DNA from: Bin55 sp009840545 | Lineage (GTDB): Bacteria; Pseudomonadota; Gammaproteobacteria; Pseudomonadales; Azotimanducaceae | Assembly (NCBI GenBank): GCA_965208815.1 | Contig: OZ242357.1 | Coordinates: 1,922,001 to 1,986,000 of the forward strand | Direction: 5' to 3' | DNA length: 64,000 nucleotides | Part shown: positions 62,576-64,000 of the stretch, piece after piece | Numbering within the stretch: the first letter of the stretch is position 1 | Layout: every line of letters begins with the position of its first letter | Made by a program: the position numbers and the translations under genes | Notes under the pieces: model-generated | What the model was told of the DNA's origin: nothing | Databases searched by the model: none | What the model saw: only the letters and a program-made list of their open reading frames with translations

Positions 62576-62886
62576 TTTAGAAATAGTCTACGGATTGCTA
62601 AAACAAGGGCTGTGATCAATAAGGCTATCACTGTTCCTGCTCCAATTACCAGCACAAACCAAATCGAGACCGATTTGAAAAAAAAGTACAGGGAATCGAT
62701 CAATTGACCCCACCCACCTTCGACATCTACTTGAGCTGTTCCAGATTCGCTCAAGATTGGTCGGAACCCGTCGCCAAGAATGTCGCACAGAAAGTACAAG
62801 AGCAAGCCACCCGCCCACCACCAATTGGAGTTTTTCCAAAATTCACGTGCGGTGTGCTTGTGTCGGTCAGTGTGCAACTTACTCAT
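62572..62886 (-). CDS. Small membrane protein, first of an overlapping pair
   Basis: A 104-residue protein of unknown function. A charged N-terminus with HTDRHKHTAREFWKNS precedes a first hydrophobic segment (about 21-38), a loop (about 39-62) that may be periplasmic, and a second longer hydrophobic stretch (about 65-100). No family recognised. Its stop overlaps the ATG of the next gene, so the two are a coupled pair. It starts 98 bases after the WD40-like gene stop. Confidence 0.6.
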   Translation of the reverse strand: MSKLHTDRHKHTAREFWKNSNWWWAGGLLLYFLCDILGDGFRPILSESGTAQVDVEGGWGQLIDSLYFFFKSVSIWFVLVIGAGTVIALLITALVLAIRRLFLK

Positions 62887-62983
62887 GAGATTGCTAAATG
62901 CTACTAGTCGGGCTTAAGGTTGTTGTTGAGCCTTGTGGGAATGTGGGGACTCATTGAAGAGTACGGGGTTCAACTGTGGGAAC

Positions 62984-64000
62984 CTAAGGCTTTGTGTTCA
63001 GATTCACAACCTCGATAACACTTCCCGTTCCCACTACAAGTGTCTCGCCGTCACGGGATATATCAAAATCATGGATATTCGCATCAAATACAAACTCGTG
63101 AACCTGTTCACCCGTATCCAATCGATGAGCAACAAGCCGTTCAGCTTCTTCGGTTGACGAGGAAAAGACTAACTCCTCACCCGGAGAAATCATCAATTCA
63201 ACTACGCTTGAGCTGTGCTTGACGATGGACTTGGATGTGTCTGACGGTATATGAAGCGATTTCACAGTTCCGTCACGAAATCCAATAACCAGAATTTTCG
63301 CGTCGAACGAGATGTCGACTGTGCCAATCCCAACAGTATCACTTTCTATCCAATCCCTAACGACTTCACCAGACACAAGATCTATAAGAATGACTCTGCC
63401 GAGATGGTTATCTCCGACTTCTTCTTCATGCTCTTCAGACGTATGCTGCGAGAGGCCAATAGCCAATGTCGTTCCATCTCCAGACAGCGCTACTCTTCTT
63501 GAAGACAACGGAACATTACAAAGATTCGAGCCTGAGTAAGTCCACTCTCGCACCGATTTGCCTGTATCTGACTCGATTTGTTGGATCTGTACAACTCCAT
63601 TGTCACAGTCTAAGGAACTTCTAAGAATGTGCTTTCCGTTTCGCGAAAACTCAATCGAACCCGTCACATTTAGTCCCTTTACCAGAAATTTCCGTAGCCG
63701 CTTACACGTCTCTGTATCAAAAAAAACGAACTCGTGTGAGTACCCAAACCATGTTGAGGGGGGTTCGCTCCAACGGTCCAGCAGCAACAATTCACCATCG
63801 TGTGTGTAGTGTGGTGCTTGCGTTTTCAAGCTTGTGTTCCAGCTGCAGATTTCTTCGTTAGTGCTAATGTTCCTTGTAGTCACAAAATCAAAAGAGTGTC
63901 TTGCGGCGACCTCCTCCCCGTTCGGAGCAATGTCTACCAAGTAAATTTGCGCATTTTCCTTGTCTAGTATTCTCGGTTCCCAACTACAACCAACCAACAG
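62984..64000 (-). CDS. WD40-like beta-propeller lipoprotein (5' end outside window)
   Basis: The 3' part (about 339 residues) of an exported beta-propeller protein. At the right edge the frame reads LLVGC, a lipobox, followed by SWEPRILDKENAQ, so the gene starts beyond 64000 and a TTG at 63997 is not the real start. The rest is a series of WD40-like repeats: IEFSRNGKHILRSS, VALSGDGTTLAIGL, VDISFDAKILVIGFRDGTV, LMISPGEELVFSSSTEE and FDISRDGETLVVGTG. The Asp/Gly-rich turns are regular, but WD dipeptides are mostly lost. The cargo or partner is unknown. Confidence 0.85.
   Translation of the reverse strand: MLVGCSWEPRILDKENAQIYLVDIAPNGEEVAARHSFDFVTTRNISTNEEICSWNTSLKTQAPHYTHDGELLLLDRWSEPPSTWFGYSHEFVFFDTETCKRLRKFLVKGLNVTGSIEFSRNGKHILRSSLDCDNGVVQIQQIESDTGKSVREWTYSGSNLCNVPLSSRRVALSGDGTTLAIGLSQHTSEEHEEEVGDNHLGRVILIDLVSGEVVRDWIESDTVGIGTVDISFDAKILVIGFRDGTVKSLHIPSDTSKSIVKHSSSVVELMISPGEELVFSSSTEEAERLVAHRLDTGEQVHEFVFDANIHDFDISRDGETLVVGTGSVIEVVNLNTKP

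Noticed and set aside
62279..62886. The two small overlapping genes as a toxin-antitoxin pair
   Set aside because: Both encode multi-helix membrane proteins without toxin or antitoxin features.
1..64000. CRISPR array, prophage or integrative element
   Set aside because: No regularly spaced repeats, no phage structural or integrase genes, and no attachment-site duplication around the tRNA-Pro at 6052 were seen.

Overview
The window looks like a chromosomal segment of a free-living gammaproteobacterium of moderate GC (roughly 45-50% by eye). The housekeeping layout supports this: rpsT is divergent from murJ, ispB is divergent from rplU-rpmA-obgE, and there is a GloA-type glyoxalase, an MdlAB-type exporter pair, lipA, asnS and cysS. 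TTG and GTG starts are common (murJ, rpsT, obgE, rplU and others). No phage, CRISPR array or rRNA operon was seen. One tRNA (Pro, anticodon CGG) is present.

Layout. 1-6128 is a conserved core: murJ (runs off the left edge), rpsT, a Cys-rich conserved hypothetical, obgE, rpmA, rplU, ispB and tRNA-Pro. 6150-9367 holds small metabolic genes (SDR, glyoxalase, a membrane protein, an LLM-class oxidoreductase) and a hairpin-rich intergenic region. 9454-19970 is an export-centred accessory block: an ABC-2 ATPase/permease pair overlapping a secreted serine hydrolase, then two large ABC exporter half-transporters, a PhyH-type dioxygenase and a COG3146-type acyltransferase. 20090-27780 is an RDD / SpoIIM / DUF4129 / DUF4350 / MoxR / DUF58 envelope-associated cluster, interrupted by an inverted lipoprotein gene.

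28427-30126 is a complete GC-rich IS1380-family insertion with 18-bp perfect terminal repeats and 7-bp direct repeats. It is followed by an AT-rich RDD-family gene and a DUF4143 ATPase, a patch of foreign composition. 32373-48339 mixes core and accessory genes: an EF-hand protein, asnS, mdlA/mdlB-like exporter genes, a voltage-gated cation channel with an unusually acidic filter, an ERG4/ERG24-family sterol reductase, lipA, an M17 aminopeptidase, cysS, an M20 peptidase, an HNH nuclease and a TauD-like dioxygenase. 48556-53315 carries a SPOR lipoprotein and a detoxification-flavoured set (GST, peroxiredoxin, Ldh-family dehydrogenase, haloalkane dehalogenase, VOC protein).

The most interesting part is 53708-59836: five tightly coupled genes encoding an ABC ATPase, its permease, a two-PDZ lipoprotein and two secreted FG-GAP/VCBS-repeat proteins, joined by 4-nt overlaps or an 18-24 nt gap. 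No characterised system with this composition is recognised here. It is followed by a secreted glucose/sorbosone-dehydrogenase-like beta-propeller with very acidic inserts, two small overlapping membrane-protein genes, and a WD40-like lipoprotein that runs off the right edge, so this end of the window is rich in exported beta-propeller proteins.
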